The notes under the pieces are model-generated. The model was not told the origin of the DNA. It did not search any database and saw only the letters and a program-made list of their open reading frames with translations. 64,000 nt of DNA. Source: JBEKYD01 sp049509915 (GTDB lineage Bacteria > Acidobacteriota > Terriglobia > Bryobacterales > Bryobacteraceae). The stretch lies in NCBI GenBank assembly GCA_049509915.1, contig JBEKZL010000014.1:1-64000 (forward strand). Direction: 5' to 3'. Positions 20,924-30,453 of the stretch are shown here, in pieces. The position numbers and the translations under genes were made by a program. The first letter of the stretch is position 1, and the number at the start of each line of letters is the position of its first letter.

Positions 20924-22249
20924 GTGCTGTGTTGAGCTGGCACGACGCGTACCATGCGGGCGCTACGATCTGCGGTGGAAAGGGCTACAACCTGGCGCGG
21001 CTGGCGCGTTACGGTTTTCGGGTACCTCGCGGCGGCGTGCTGCCGGTCGGCGCGCCGCTTTCAGATATCGGGCGCGGTCTGGAGCAACTGGGACTGCTGG
21101 AGGCCAAAGTCGCGGTGCGCTCCAGTGCCACAGCGGAAGACTCCATGCGTGCGTCGTTTGCCGGCATCCATCGCAGTTACCTCAATGTGAGCGGTAGCGA
21201 TGCCGTGCAACAGGCGGCCCAGGGCTGTATCGACTCGCTCGAAACCGCGCAAGCCATCGCCTATCGCCGCCGGATGGGCTTGGAAGACGAAGAGGTGCGC
21301 TGCGCCGTAGTCGTGTGCGAGATGGTGGAGGCGCGCTGTGCCGGGGTGGCTTTCTCCTGCGACCCGGCGACGGGCCGCCGCGACCTCATTTTGATCGACG
21401 CCGCGAAAGGCCTGGGCGAAGCGGTGGTGAGCGGGCGCGTCAATCCGGAGCGCATGATCTGGCGCCGCCGGTGCGGCAGGGTTTGGCGAGAGAGCGGCTC
21501 CGCCGCCAGTGCTCTGTTGCCGGAGCCGGTCGAAGAAGAACTCGTCCATCTGGTGGATCGCGCGCACTGGGCCCTCGGCGAGGGAAGGGAGCCGCAGGAT
21601 GTCGAGTGGGCCTATGACGGAGAGCATCTTTGGTTGCTCCAGGCGCGCCCGGTCACCAGCTTGCCCCGCTACGGATGGCCGCGGACGGCCACATTGCCTC
21701 GCCATTGGTCGACTGCCAACCTCAAGGACAGCCTGCCCGGCGTGCCGTGCGAACTCTCCTGGAGCACGCTCACCGACATCGTCCCCGAAGCCCTCTACGC
21801 CGCGCAGAAAGCCGTTCAATACCCGATTCCGCCGGGCATGGAGGTGGTTCGCCGCTTCCAGGGACGCGCGCTGGGTCGCGGATCCGGCGTGGCTTGTCGA
21901 GCAGGTCCGGTTCCTCCGCGAGAACCCGGCAACACCCAACTTGCGGGAAACCGCCGCCGACACCCGCCGGCGGGCTGAGCGGGAATTGAAGCGGCGCTTC
22001 GGCTGGCGGACGCCTTTCCTGCTCTGGCTGGTGCGCAAGCTGCGCGCGGCCATGGCTGCCCGGGAAGCTGCCAAATCCGCCCTTATATGCCTGATGCTGC
22101 CCATTCGCCGCATCGTGCTGGAGATCGGCCGCCGCCTGGTGGCCGAGGGTAAACTGCCCCAGTGGCTTGGTGTGCGCCGGCCCTGGAAATCGGCTAATGG
22201 GCAACCACGCAGCGTTCCTCCTCCGGGCGCATCTCCGAGAAGGGGATAA
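20920..22249 (+). pseudogene. PEP-utilising (PEP synthase/dikinase-like) enzyme, decayed
   Basis: The 5' frame (20920 to about 21900) encodes an ATP-grasp domain: GGKGYNLARLARYGF.VP, then VAVRSSATAEDS, FAGIHRSYLNV, GVAFSCDPATG and WLLQARPVTS. After RRFQGRALG the frame breaks. A second frame, up to about 22170, gives WLVEQVRFLRENP and RRAERELKRRFGWR, ending RRLVAEGKL, typical of the linker region of PEP-synthase-like and rifampicin-phosphotransferase-like enzymes. The C-terminal swivelling domain with the phospho-histidine is absent. At least two deletions and a frameshift make it non-functional. The 240 bases after it hold only a hairpin repeat. Confidence 0.75.
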
Positions 22250-22301
22250 GTGCCGGGCAATGACGCCAACTTCCCGGTCCGTCGTCCAGGACTTATCCCC
22301 T
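22241..22301. repeat. Long-armed inverted repeat after the PEP-utilising pseudogene
   Basis: AGGGGATAAGT at 22241-22251 and ACTTATCCCCT at 22291-22301 are perfect 11-base arms with a 39-base spacer that itself begins GCCGGG and holds CCCGG. It resembles the other dispersed intergenic hairpins here (GGGG-led stems) but with a different core. It lies 117 bases beyond the katG stop and could end katG transcription. Confidence 0.55.
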
Positions 22302-22417
22302 ATTGCGCGCGATCCGGCCCCTGCGAGCCGAGAGAAGAGACGAACTTGGGTCTTGCCGGTCCAAACAACAGGAACGGGTGTCAGTACCAGATTGACAAGC
22401 TCTGTTTTCCGCCGAGC

Positions 22418-24676
22418 TTAGGCGAGGTCGAAGCGATCAAGGTTCATCACCTTGTTCCAGGCCGCCACAAAGTCACACACGAACGCCGGCTGCGAGTCGC
22501 TGCACGCATAGACTTCCGCGAGGGCTCGGAGCTGGGAGTTGGAACCGAAGACGAGATCAACGACGGTGCCCGTCCATTTGAGTTCACCCGTCGCCCGATC
22601 GCGCCCCTCGAGCACGCCTTCAGATGTGGCGGAATTCTGCCACTTCGTGTTCATGTCGAGCAGGTTGACGAAGAAATCATTCGTCAACATCTCGGGCCGC
22701 TTGGTGAAAACACCGTGTTTGGACTGTCCGAAGTTTGCATCCAGGGCGCGCATGCCGCCAATCAGAACCGTCATCTCTGGGACGGTCAAGGTCAGCAGGT
22801 TCGCCCGATCCACCAGCAACTCAGACGCCGATCCCTCCAGTCCCTTCCGGAGATAGTTACGGAACCCGTCCGCGGCCGGCTCCAATACGGCGAACGAATG
22901 CACATCGGTCTGCTCCTGCGATGTGTCCATGCGTCCCGGCGAGAAGGGAACTTTCACGTCGTGGCCGGCCTTCTTCGCCGCCGCCTCCACGGCTGCGCAA
23001 CCGCCCAGAACGATCAGGTCGGCAAGCGAGACCTTCTTCCCGCCGGACTGCGCGCCATTGAAATCCGCCTGGATCGCCTCTAGCGTCAGAAGAACCTTCG
23101 CCAACTCGGCCGGCTGATTGACTTCCCAATCCTTTTGCGGCGCGAGGCGAATACGTGCCCCGTTAGCCCCGCCGCGCTTGTCAGTGCCGCGGAATGTCGT
23201 GGCCGACGCCCAGGCCGTTGTGACCAGTTGGGAGGTGGAAAGTCCGGACGCGAGGATCTTGGCCTTCAGAGCGGCAATATCCTCCGCCCCGATCAATTCA
23301 TGATCGACAGCCGGAATGGGGTCCTGCCACAGCAACGGCTCCGCGGGAACCAGCGGGCCAAGGCATCGCGTAATTGGCCCCATGTCGCGGTGCGTCAGCT
23401 TGTACCAGGCCCGGGCGAACGCGTCGGCGAATTCCGGCGGGTTCTCGTGGAAGTGCTTCGAGATCTTCGCGTAGCTCGGGTCCATCTTCAGCGAGAGGTC
23501 CGTCGTGAACATCATCGGGGCGTGCCGCTTGGCTGGATCGTGGGCATCCGGCACCGTGCCCGCCGCGGATGCGTCCTTGGGAGTCCATTGGTGAGCACCG
23601 GCCGGGCTCTTCGTGAGTTCCCATTCATAGCCGAGCAGGTTGTCGAAGTAGTTGTTGTCCCACTTCACCGGATTGGTGGTCCATGCGCCCTCCAACCCGC
23701 TGGTGATCGCGTCGCCGCCTTTGCCGTTGCCAAAGCTGTTTTTCCAGCCCAGACCTTGCTCTTCGATATCGGCGCCCTCGGGTTCGGGACCGACATACTT
23801 GAGCGCTTCGGCGGCGCCATGGGCCTTGCCGAACGTGTGTCCGCCGGCGATGAGGGCCACCGTTTCCTCGTCATTCATGGCCATGCGGGCGAACGTTTCC
23901 CGGATATCCCGCGCCGCGGCGAGCGGATCCGGTTTGCTGTTGGGCCCTTCCGGATTTACATAAATCAGGCCCATTTGCACGGCGCCGAGAGGATTTTCGA
24001 GCTGACGATCGCCGCTGTAGCGCTCGTCCGCCAGCCACTTGCCCTCGGGCCCCCAGTAAATGTTGTCTTCCGGCTCCCAGATGTCTTCGCGCCCACCGGC
24101 GAAACCGAAGGTCCTGAGTCCCATCGACTCCAGTGCAACATTTCCGGCAAGAACTATCAGGTCGGCCCAGGAGAGTTTCCGGCCGTACTTTTGCTTGATC
24201 GGCCAGATCAGCCGGCGCGCTTTGTCGAGGCTCACATTATCCGGCCAGCTATTGAGGGGCGCAAATCGCTGTGCTCCTGAACCCGCGCCCCCGCGGCCAT
24301 CGGCGATACGGTACGTGCCTGCGCTATGCCAGGCCATACGGATGAAGAGCGGCCCATAGTGGCCGTAGTCGGCGGGCCACCAGTCTTGCGATGTCGTCAT
24401 CAAGGCATGGAGGTCCTTGATCACGGCATCCAGGTCGAGGCTCTTGAACTGCTCGGCATAATCGAACCCCGCGCCCATCGGGTTGGACAGCGGGCAGCGT
24501 TGGTGCAAGATCTTCAGGTTCAGTTGATTGGGCCACCATTGTGCGTTTGTTGGGGCCCCAGCCATTGTGTGTTTCAGAGCGCCGTTCGTGAACGGGCATT
24601 TGGCTTCGGTTGACAGGTTTTTCTCCTGATTATCGGGGACAGGCTCCCCCACTGCCTTGGTGAATTGTTGTTCCAT
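22418..24676 (-). CDS. katG: Catalase-peroxidase
   Basis: A 752-residue bifunctional haem enzyme that destroys hydrogen peroxide. Both duplicated halves are present. In the active half, the distal Arg, Trp and His are in FIRMAWHSAGTYR (R113, W116, H117). IYVNPEG supplies the Tyr of the Met-Tyr-Trp adduct, and GGHTFGKAH the proximal His. I start at the ATG at 24676 because AAGGAAG lies 7 bases before it; another ATG 30 bases upstream in frame is less likely. It lies 58 bases downstream of a PerR-type repressor gene on the same strand, so the two probably form a peroxide-responsive operon. Cytoplasmic; no signal peptide. Confidence 0.96.
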   Translation of the reverse strand: MEQQFTKAVGEPVPDNQEKNLSTEAKCPFTNGALKHTMAGAPTNAQWWPNQLNLKILHQRCPLSNPMGAGFDYAEQFKSLDLDAVIKDLHALMTTSQDWWPADYGHYGPLFIRMAWHSAGTYRIADGRGGAGSGAQRFAPLNSWPDNVSLDKARRLIWPIKQKYGRKLSWADLIVLAGNVALESMGLRTFGFAGGREDIWEPEDNIYWGPEGKWLADERYSGDRQLENPLGAVQMGLIYVNPEGPNSKPDPLAAARDIRETFARMAMNDEETVALIAGGHTFGKAHGAAEALKYVGPEPEGADIEEQGLGWKNSFGNGKGGDAITSGLEGAWTTNPVKWDNNYFDNLLGYEWELTKSPAGAHQWTPKDASAAGTVPDAHDPAKRHAPMMFTTDLSLKMDPSYAKISKHFHENPPEFADAFARAWYKLTHRDMGPITRCLGPLVPAEPLLWQDPIPAVDHELIGAEDIAALKAKILASGLSTSQLVTTAWASATTFRGTDKRGGANGARIRLAPQKDWEVNQPAELAKVLLTLEAIQADFNGAQSGGKKVSLADLIVLGGCAAVEAAAKKAGHDVKVPFSPGRMDTSQEQTDVHSFAVLEPAADGFRNYLRKGLEGSASELLVDRANLLTLTVPEMTVLIGGMRALDANFGQSKHGVFTKRPEMLTNDFFVNLLDMNTKWQNSATSEGVLEGRDRATGELKWTGTVVDLVFGSNSQLRALAEVYACSDSQPAFVCDFVAAWNKVMNLDRFDLA

Positions 24677-24734
24677 ATGTTTGTCTTCCTTCGATTGGCA
24701 AAGCACTATGACGGTATCCTAACTCCTACGACAC

Positions 24735-25163
24735 TCAACGGGAAGCGTGCCGTGGTGCGCACTTCGCACAAAGCCCCCGGAAAATGACTTCGCATTCGCG
24801 AAGAACCCGCTTATCGAGGGAGCCCGAGGCGGGCCTGGGCACGTCGTACCACTCAATGTCCTCCACATTGCCGCAGCGGTCGCAGATGAAGTGGTGATGC
24901 CGCATGCCTTTCGCATCGAATCGCGCGGCGCGGCCCTCGACGGCCACTTCACGCACCAAACCCGCCTGCACCAAGTCCCGCAGATTGTTATAAGTAGTGG
25001 CCCTTGAAGAGCGCGGATCCACCTGGTTCACGGCTTCGAAAATTTCCGCAGCCGTGGGATGAATGTGGTTTTCCATCAAGAACGCCATCACCGCGTAGCG
25101 CTGCGGCGTGCATCGCAAGCCGCTGCCTTCCAGGGACCGTTTGATCGCCTCGGCGTCTAACAA
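24735..25163 (-). CDS. perR: Fur-family peroxide repressor (PerR-like)
   Basis: A ~142-residue winged-helix metalloregulator. CTPQRYAVMAFL and HPTAAEIFEAV form the DNA-binding half, and ATTYNNLRDLVQAGLV the wing. HHHFICDRCGNVEDIEW supplies the regulatory-metal His cluster and the first CxxC; the second is CAKC near the end, giving the structural zinc site. Location directly before katG, and the His-rich HHH block, favour PerR over Fur. No ATG is available at the N-terminus; I take the TTG at 25163, because a longer frame from 25199 would run through a TTGACA promoter-like sequence. It would repress katG and itself until oxidised by peroxide. Confidence 0.85.
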   Translation of the reverse strand: MLDAEAIKRSLEGSGLRCTPQRYAVMAFLMENHIHPTAAEIFEAVNQVDPRSSRATTYNNLRDLVQAGLVREVAVEGRAARFDAKGMRHHHFICDRCGNVEDIEWYDVPRPASGSLDKRVLRECEVIFRGLCAKCAPRHASR

Positions 25164-25199
25164 GAAATTTAGACTATATCTAATATTATACTTTGTCAA
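25164..25199 (-). promoter_or_regulatory. AT-rich promoter/operator of perR-katG
   Basis: In this GC-rich window a ~35-base AT-rich block precedes perR. On the minus strand it reads TTGACA (25199-25194), then TATAATATTA, then TATAGT 15 bases after the -35. The 8-base palindrome TAATATTA lies inside. It resembles a PerR-box-like AT-rich operator without matching the Bacillus consensus exactly, so autoregulation is inference. Confidence 0.5.
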
Positions 25200-25272
25200 G
25201 ACCTGTATCTAGGCTGGGTCTTGGCCCATCGAGTACGCTTGTCTCATGCCAGCATTGGAAGGGAGCAACACA

Positions 25273-26160
25273 ATGAGTGAAGCAAGGCTAGGCGGACGGT
25301 TCACGTTTCCCGGCACGTCATTGACGGTGCACCGGATAGGCTACGGCGCGATGCAGTTGGCCGGCCCCGGCGTGTGGGGGCCTCCCGAGGACCCGGACGG
25401 TGCCGTGGCCGTCCTCCGCGAGGCCGTCGCGGCCGGCGTGAACCATATCGATACGTCCGACTACTATGGCCCGCACGTCACCAACCGGATCATCCGCCAG
25501 GCTCTGCATCCTTACCCGGCCGGGTTGGTGATTGTCACCAAGCTCGGAGGCCGCCGGGCGCCCGACAAGTCGTGGCAGCCGGCCATCTCGCCCGAAGAGC
25601 TGACCGGCGGCGTCCACGACAATCTCCGCAACTTGGGCCTGGAGGCGCTCGACGTCGCCAACTACCGCGTGATGGGGTCGGGCCACGGCCCCAAGGAAGG
25701 GTCCATCGCCGGGCAGGTGACGGTGCTGGCCGACCTGCGGCGCAAAGGGCTGATTCGCCATATCGGCGTGAGCAACGTCACCCCCGCCCAGGTGGCCGAG
25801 GCGCAGGCAATCAGCGATATCGTATGCGTGCAGAACAACTACAACCTGGCCTACCGCCGCGACGACGCCCTGATCGACGATCTGGCCAGGCAGGGCGTCC
25901 CGTACGTGCCGTTCTTCCCGCTGGGCGGGTTCACGCCGCTGCAATCGTCCACTCTGTCGGACGTCGCGGACCGGCTCGGGTCCACGCCGATGCAGGTCGC
26001 GCTGGCGTGGCTGCTGCAGCGGTCGCCCAACATCCTCTTAATCCCCGGCACGTCGTCGCTCACCCACCTCCGCGAGAACCTGGCCGCCGGGCAGTTGACG
26101 CTGTCACCGGAAACCCTGGCGGAGCTGGACGGCATCGCCGCCGAGCCAGTGGCGGATTGA
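25273..26160 (+). CDS. Aldo/keto reductase
   Basis: A 295-residue TIM-barrel NADPH oxidoreductase. HIDTSDYYG gives the catalytic Asp and Tyr, VTKLGG the Lys, and IGVSN and IPGTSS bind the cofactor. The usual catalytic His (LxxLH) is replaced: the matching strand reads LDVANYRVMG. That is also the pattern I recall for this actinobacterial/acidobacterial subgroup, so it is probably a subfamily trait, not damage. I start at MSEARLGG because AGGGAG precedes it; an ATG at 25246 would add nine residues. Divergent from perR-katG; a role in oxidative stress is possible but unproven. Confidence 0.8.
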   Translation: MSEARLGGRFTFPGTSLTVHRIGYGAMQLAGPGVWGPPEDPDGAVAVLREAVAAGVNHIDTSDYYGPHVTNRIIRQALHPYPAGLVIVTKLGGRRAPDKSWQPAISPEELTGGVHDNLRNLGLEALDVANYRVMGSGHGPKEGSIAGQVTVLADLRRKGLIRHIGVSNVTPAQVAEAQAISDIVCVQNNYNLAYRRDDALIDDLARQGVPYVPFFPLGGFTPLQSSTLSDVADRLGSTPMQVALAWLLQRSPNILLIPGTSSLTHLRENLAAGQLTLSPETLAELDGIAAEPVAD

Positions 26161-26191
26161 TCGCGGGATACTACGCATCCAAGCTACAGAA

Positions 26192-26524
26192 TCAGGAGAG
26201 GGCCAAGAACGACTTCTGCGGATCGGCGAGAAACTCATCTATCTCGGTGAGCCGGCTCCTGACGAGCCCTTCTATGGCCTTCGTAGAGCAGTTGCCGAGC
26301 CGGATCCAAAGAATCCTAGGTGGATACCCCTCAAGGAAACTTCTCTGGCGGAAGTCAGCGTCTTTGGTGACAATCGCGAAACCGTGCTGGGCGGCGTATG
26401 CCCAAATCGTGGTGTCCGTTGCTTCCCGGAGTTCGACATCCCGTACATGCATCGCGCTGGGGAAACAATCTGCCAGAGCCTTGCACAAAAAGGGAGAAAG
26501 ATTCTGATCGAAAAGCAGTCTCAC
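26192..26524 (-). CDS. DUF5615 PIN-like toxin (second pair)
   Basis: A 110-residue protein starting at GTG (26524), overlapping the antitoxin stop as GTGA. LLFDQNLSPFL at the N-terminus and IVTKDADFRQRS in the middle are the acidic motifs of the DUF5615/Mut7-C-like PIN fold, and PPRILWIRLGNCS is the family's typical third block. Probably an RNase toxin. It is better conserved than the copy at 16888-17250 and the two are only distantly alike, so they are not a recent duplication. Confidence 0.8.
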   Translation of the reverse strand: MRLLFDQNLSPFLCKALADCFPSAMHVRDVELREATDTTIWAYAAQHGFAIVTKDADFRQRSFLEGYPPRILWIRLGNCSTKAIEGLVRSRLTEIDEFLADPQKSFLALS

Positions 26525-26745
26525 GCGGGAATGCTCGCCAATCGCCGTTCGCGATCCGCGGCAAAAGCGAGGCAAGCCCGAATGTCTTCGTGGATGAGGT
26601 CTGGAAAGTCGTGCAAGATCTCGTCTTCAGACATCCCGGAAGCCAGGTAGTCCAGTACGTCGTAGACTGTGATCCGCATCCCGCGGATGCACGGCTTCCC
26701 GCCCATCTTGTCGGACTCGATTGTGATGATCTTGCTGTAATCCAT
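26521..26745 (-). CDS. DUF433 antitoxin (second pair)
   Basis: A 74-residue protein carrying GGKPCIRGMRITVYDVLDYL, a full DUF433 signature, followed by SGMSEDEILHDFPDL, the canonical second helix pair. It would neutralise the coupled DUF5615 toxin and repress the operon. The stop overlaps the toxin GTG by three bases. Confidence 0.82.
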   Translation of the reverse strand: MDYSKIITIESDKMGGKPCIRGMRITVYDVLDYLASGMSEDEILHDFPDLIHEDIRACLAFAADRERRLASIPA

Positions 26746-27438
26746 GCGACCCGCTCCGAGGTTCCATCTTCAACAATAACAAAATCCGGGACCGAGCCGG
26801 TCAGCCTCACGTGAGCCCTTGGCGAAATCGGCCAATACGTCGGAGCGCTCCAACATGTTCGCGCATTTCGTTGTCCTGTGGCCTCTCGCATGGGATTTAC
26901 ACGCGGAATGCGGAAAATACCCATGATCGCTCCGCTCGCTAGCCAGCTCGCGCGGCGAAAGGGGTGGTCGTGAAAGATTTTTCCTCTTCGGTGCCGGTGG
27001 AACGACTGATTCGGGCGTTCCACGCGGCGTCTCTTCGGTCCGGGGGTGCGGAAATCGCGAAGACCTCGCAGCGCTCCGACGTGTTGGCGATTTTTGCCAA
27101 GGGCTCACGTCAGGCCGACCATTTCAGGGCCGAGTATTTCAGAGCCAGAGTTAGATCGTTACGGAAGCCGTGACCTCGCTCACATCGACCCGAGATTGGC
27201 GCGTGCCGCCAAAGCCCAGCCGCAGGTGTGACGCGCCCCGGCATCGCCAGGCTTCGCCGAATCGACCATCTACGGTTGGCGGCGACTTGGCTATTGAGAG
27301 CTTTAGTGCCTGATCTTGCGTCGCTTCCCGTAAACGCCGAGTGTCGCCGGAACCTGGCGCGCTTATTGGGGTAATCCGTCGCAGGGACCATCAGGTCAGG
27401 GTGTTCTGGTTCTGGTGTTTCTCAAAATCGGGATCCGA
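26746..27438. other. Gene-poor stretch with a ~70-bp diverged inverted repeat
   Basis: No complete gene is convincing here. Arm A (26797-26868, minus strand) and arm B (27052-27121, plus strand) are inverted copies sharing ACGTGAGCCCTTGGC and CACGTCGGAGCGCT-like blocks. Read outward in matching frames, the arms translate to RSDVLADFAKGSREAD and RSDVLAIFAKGSRQAD, with several differences in third codon positions. The rest of the stretch shows nothing I recognise. Confidence 0.55.
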
Positions 27439-29873
27439 TCAGCGCCCGCAGCATCGCTTGTACTTGCGGCCGCTCCCGCATGGACAGGGGTCGTTTAACC
27501 GAACCCCGCGATCTCTCTCAGCTGCGGAAACGCGCTAAGCACGAAGGTCGGCGGCAGCTGCGGAAACCCGCCTAATTGCCGCGGACGACATGCCTACCAA
27601 ACTCACGTGCTGCCAGTGAACCCCGCTCAGTACATCATCGGGGGCGTATTCCAGCTCTAATAATGGCCTGCTGGTCTCCTGGTTTGCAGCAATTACCACT
27701 TGCGTATGTTCCAACCCGAAGCCAATCCTGCGCGGCGATCCCTCCGACCACACAATGATCGTAAACCTCATACCGCCACAGCTGGAGAATGGTCTGCTTC
27801 GACCAAGTTCACGGTTTGCACGCAGCTGGTCCTCGATGTACTGAGCGAGCCGTTCCCGAAAGCCGCCAGACGCATCGAGCAAGAAGCTCGTCACTTCGGA
27901 GCGCCGACGAAGGTTCGTTTTGGGCAGGAACTCAGTGATTTCCTTCAGTCGGTCAGGCATTTTCTGCAGCGGCAGAGCAGCCTCGCCGCCGCGAGCCACG
28001 GCGTCATAGTAGGCGTCGATTTTGCCGCGATAGCCGACGAAGTTCAATTTGGCCTTCTCGTTCTGGCTCACCAACTCGGCTGCGTACTGCCCGTAGTTGT
28101 TTTGAGCGAGGTATAGCCCAAGGTGATCCATTTCGTCGTTCAGATCGACGAGGTCGGATCGCACGGCACGCATCCGCTGCTCGGTAAAGTGCAAGAAAAT
28201 GAGCGGGTTCTTGAACAGATCGGCGTAAACGCGTAGGTCGTCGATCGAAAGCGCCCAAACAGGCCGCAGGCCGACGTCAACCCCAACCTTTCGGAGGTGC
28301 TGGGCACGTGCAGCCAGCTCTGTAAATGGATCGAGTGTCACTGCACAAATCGTAACGTGACGGAACGCCGAGCGGCGCAACTTCGCGATCTCATTGTGTC
28401 CAGCGTCGGCAATCGGGACCTCCGGGGCGCTCTCCAGATAGTCAAGAAACCTACTGCCCTGTGACGCCGGGCAACGCAAGAGGTTTTTGAGGGACGAAAT
28501 GTGAGCGGGGAGATCGGTAGCGGGCGAGGTGTAGGTGAATGCGCCCGCTTTCACCTCCACGACAAACAAATGTCTTCATAAACCAAGAGGCCGTCCGCTT
28601 CGCACCACGGCGGAGCCGCGCCACCTGAAGACCAGTAATAATACACGGGTCGATAGGCGCAAGCACCAGGCAAAAGATCCTCGAAGTACCGGAAAGGCAG
28701 CGCCTCCGATACTGACTTCTGCCGCTTATTCCAGCTCTCCTTGTAATCAGGGGCCAGTCGAAATATCGCCCGTTAAAGAACTCTATAAATGTGGTCGAAG
28801 AGCGTAAAAACGCTGAAGCACAAAAATCGTCCTCCGATTCGGATGAAAGGACGCTTCATGGTCGGCCAAACGCGGAGCGGCCACCCACAAAACTCGCCGG
28901 GCGCGAAGAACTGATCCTCTTCTCCGGGCGACCAGGCAAGCTCATGGAGAAGGGTCTCTGGCAGCTTTGTTACCGTGCCGACGTCGAAAAGGTCAAGTCC
29001 GACAACCTCACCGACCACCCTACAGGTCTTCGCGGTAAACTCGGGATCCTCCGGGATCCTCCAGGACTTTTCCGAGCAGATCCTCACTGTGTTTGTCCGC
29101 GTCTTCGGCCGTCTGAGCCGGTCGATCCGCCGTTTCGTGGCGAAGTTCGTCCAAAGCCATGAGTGCCTCCCCTAGTCCGCGTGTGAGCTTGTACAGGATC
29201 TTCTCCAGTTCTGCGACAATCGTCGCGGCATCGATACTGAACAGCCTTATCAGCACGTCTGAGTGCGGCGCGAGGACATCGAGGAGCGCCTGCGGCTCAT
29301 GGATGTGATACCGCTCGCCCCGTACGTTCATCCAGATCAATTCGGCCCGAAATCGGAAACTTCCAATTCCATATCAAGATCGGGATCCTGCAGCCGACGA
29401 TTTGCGGTGAATGCGAGCTGGTAGTTCAGATTGAGCTGCGCAAACAGCTTCTGCACGTTGTCTTTCAGGCTCGCCCAAGCGCCGTTATCGACGTCCTGGG
29501 CACAAGCACAGCCGGGGGGAACCGACTCTATGACGCTTTGGACGTAATCGATCATTCGGAGGGGTAATGGATCGTCGAACTCCCCCATAGAGTTGCCGGC
29601 GACCGCGGCAAACTCCCACCAGGCTCGCTGTAGAAGCCGGTCGGCCGGCAGACTTGAAACCTGCTTTGCTATCTCCGCCACCAATGCGTTGATTTCGTGT
29701 GTGATCCCAGGCAAGTCGCAAGCCATCTCGGCTTGAACTGCATCGAACTGATCGCGAGTAGCCCGAGAGCGACCCACCACAAATCTCCCAAACCGAGCGA
29801 GCTCAAATGGCCCAGCATCGAAGCGCTCGTCCGGTGCCACGTTCCGCGGCTTTTTCCGTCGTCGGCTCATCAT
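27439..29873 (-). pseudogene. NERD-like nuclease/SEC-C gene with five lesions
   Basis: Pieces in successive minus-strand frames join into one ~800-codon gene. It starts at the ATG at 29873 (GGAG site before it). A frame slip near 29342 links GPN* to LIWMNVRGERY. A 10-bp tandem duplication at 29043-29062 shifts the frame again. A TAA at 28773-28775 interrupts HIYRVL*RAIFRLAPDYKES. A one-base loss near 28577 breaks DGLLVYED from LFVVEVKAGAFTYTSP, a NERD-type nuclease core. A TAG at 27535-27537 cuts off a C-terminal SEC-C zinc motif, NDPCPCGSGRKYKRCCGR, ending at 27439. The N-terminal 300 residues are helical and unrecognised. The product was probably a nuclease-like protein, now dead. Confidence 0.8.
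29043..29062. repeat. 10-bp tandem duplication causing a frameshift
   Basis: GGGATCCTCC occurs twice in direct succession. Removing one copy restores a continuous minus-strand frame reading GKVLEDPEFTAKTCRVVGEV across the junction, so the duplication is a visible inactivating mutation in the NERD-like gene. Confidence 0.85.
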
Positions 29874-30211
29874 TTTTCTCCATGTGACTCTGACCTACAC
29901 GGTGAGGCTGGTGGCCATCAAGTGGGCAAGAGAATGCCGTGCTCGCGCGGGAGTCGCCGGGGTTATTGTAGCTCCGTACACGGTAGTTGCCCACGCGTGG
30001 CTGCGCGTGTAGCGTGCAAGGCGCGGCGGCACTGATGGCGCCCGCGATGCACGCGCCGGCCTCGGCACCGGATTGCTCCCGATGGCTCGGCCTGGGCCGC
30101 CGATCACAGAAGCTCGGCACCTGGACGAAAACGCCCAAAGCCGCAAATTTGAGAGCGGCAACCGAACTCCGGCGGTATATCCCGTTCCCACCCGCAGACC
30201 ATCTCTTCCGC
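29874..30211. other. Unassigned 338-base spacer
   Basis: This lies between the start of the NERD-like pseudogene and an aldolase gene remnant. It should hold the promoter of the former, but I see no clear -35/-10 pair, no coding frame of interest and no repeat. Confidence 0.4.
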
Positions 30212-30440
30212 TCAAGTCTCCAACCGGAACACCTCGCCCAATTCCCGGATCTGCTCCTCATCCAACGGCCTCACTTCCTGTCCTTTTAGCAGGAGGAAGA
30301 GTTTGGCGGTTTGCTCCAATTCCTCGGTGGCGTACACGGCGGCATCGGGCGATCCGGCGGAAGCCACGGCGCGGCGCCGCCCGACCAGAGCGCGGATGGC
30401 CGGGGTGGAAGGAGCGTTGCGCCGGCCAGGCGACGCCCGC
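30212..30440 (-). pseudogene. 3'-terminal remnant of a class II aldolase (otnC paralogue)
   Basis: The minus-strand frame ending at 30212 gives AAVYATEELEQTAKLFLLL and ends IRELGEVFRLET, nearly the same as the C-terminus of the intact aldolase at 31179-31817 (AAVYAIEELEETAKLFLLL, ending IRELVDVFRLET). Upstream the match fades: AIRAL is still seen, but the zinc-binding NHGP block has been deleted. DNA identity in the last ~130 bases is about 80% by eye. This is a diverged partial copy, not a working gene. Confidence 0.75.
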
Positions 30441-30453
30441 CGCTGACGGCAAT

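Noticed and set aside
25273..26160. Aldo/keto reductase lacking the catalytic His as a sign of decay
   Set aside because: The Asp, Tyr and Lys are intact and the His-less strand pattern is, as far as I recall, shared by this subfamily, so it is more likely a normal variant.
26355..27023. A 222-codon minus-strand frame over the second toxin-antitoxin pair
   Set aside because: It runs across the well-supported DUF433 and DUF5615 genes in another frame and its translation is Arg/Ser-rich with no motif.
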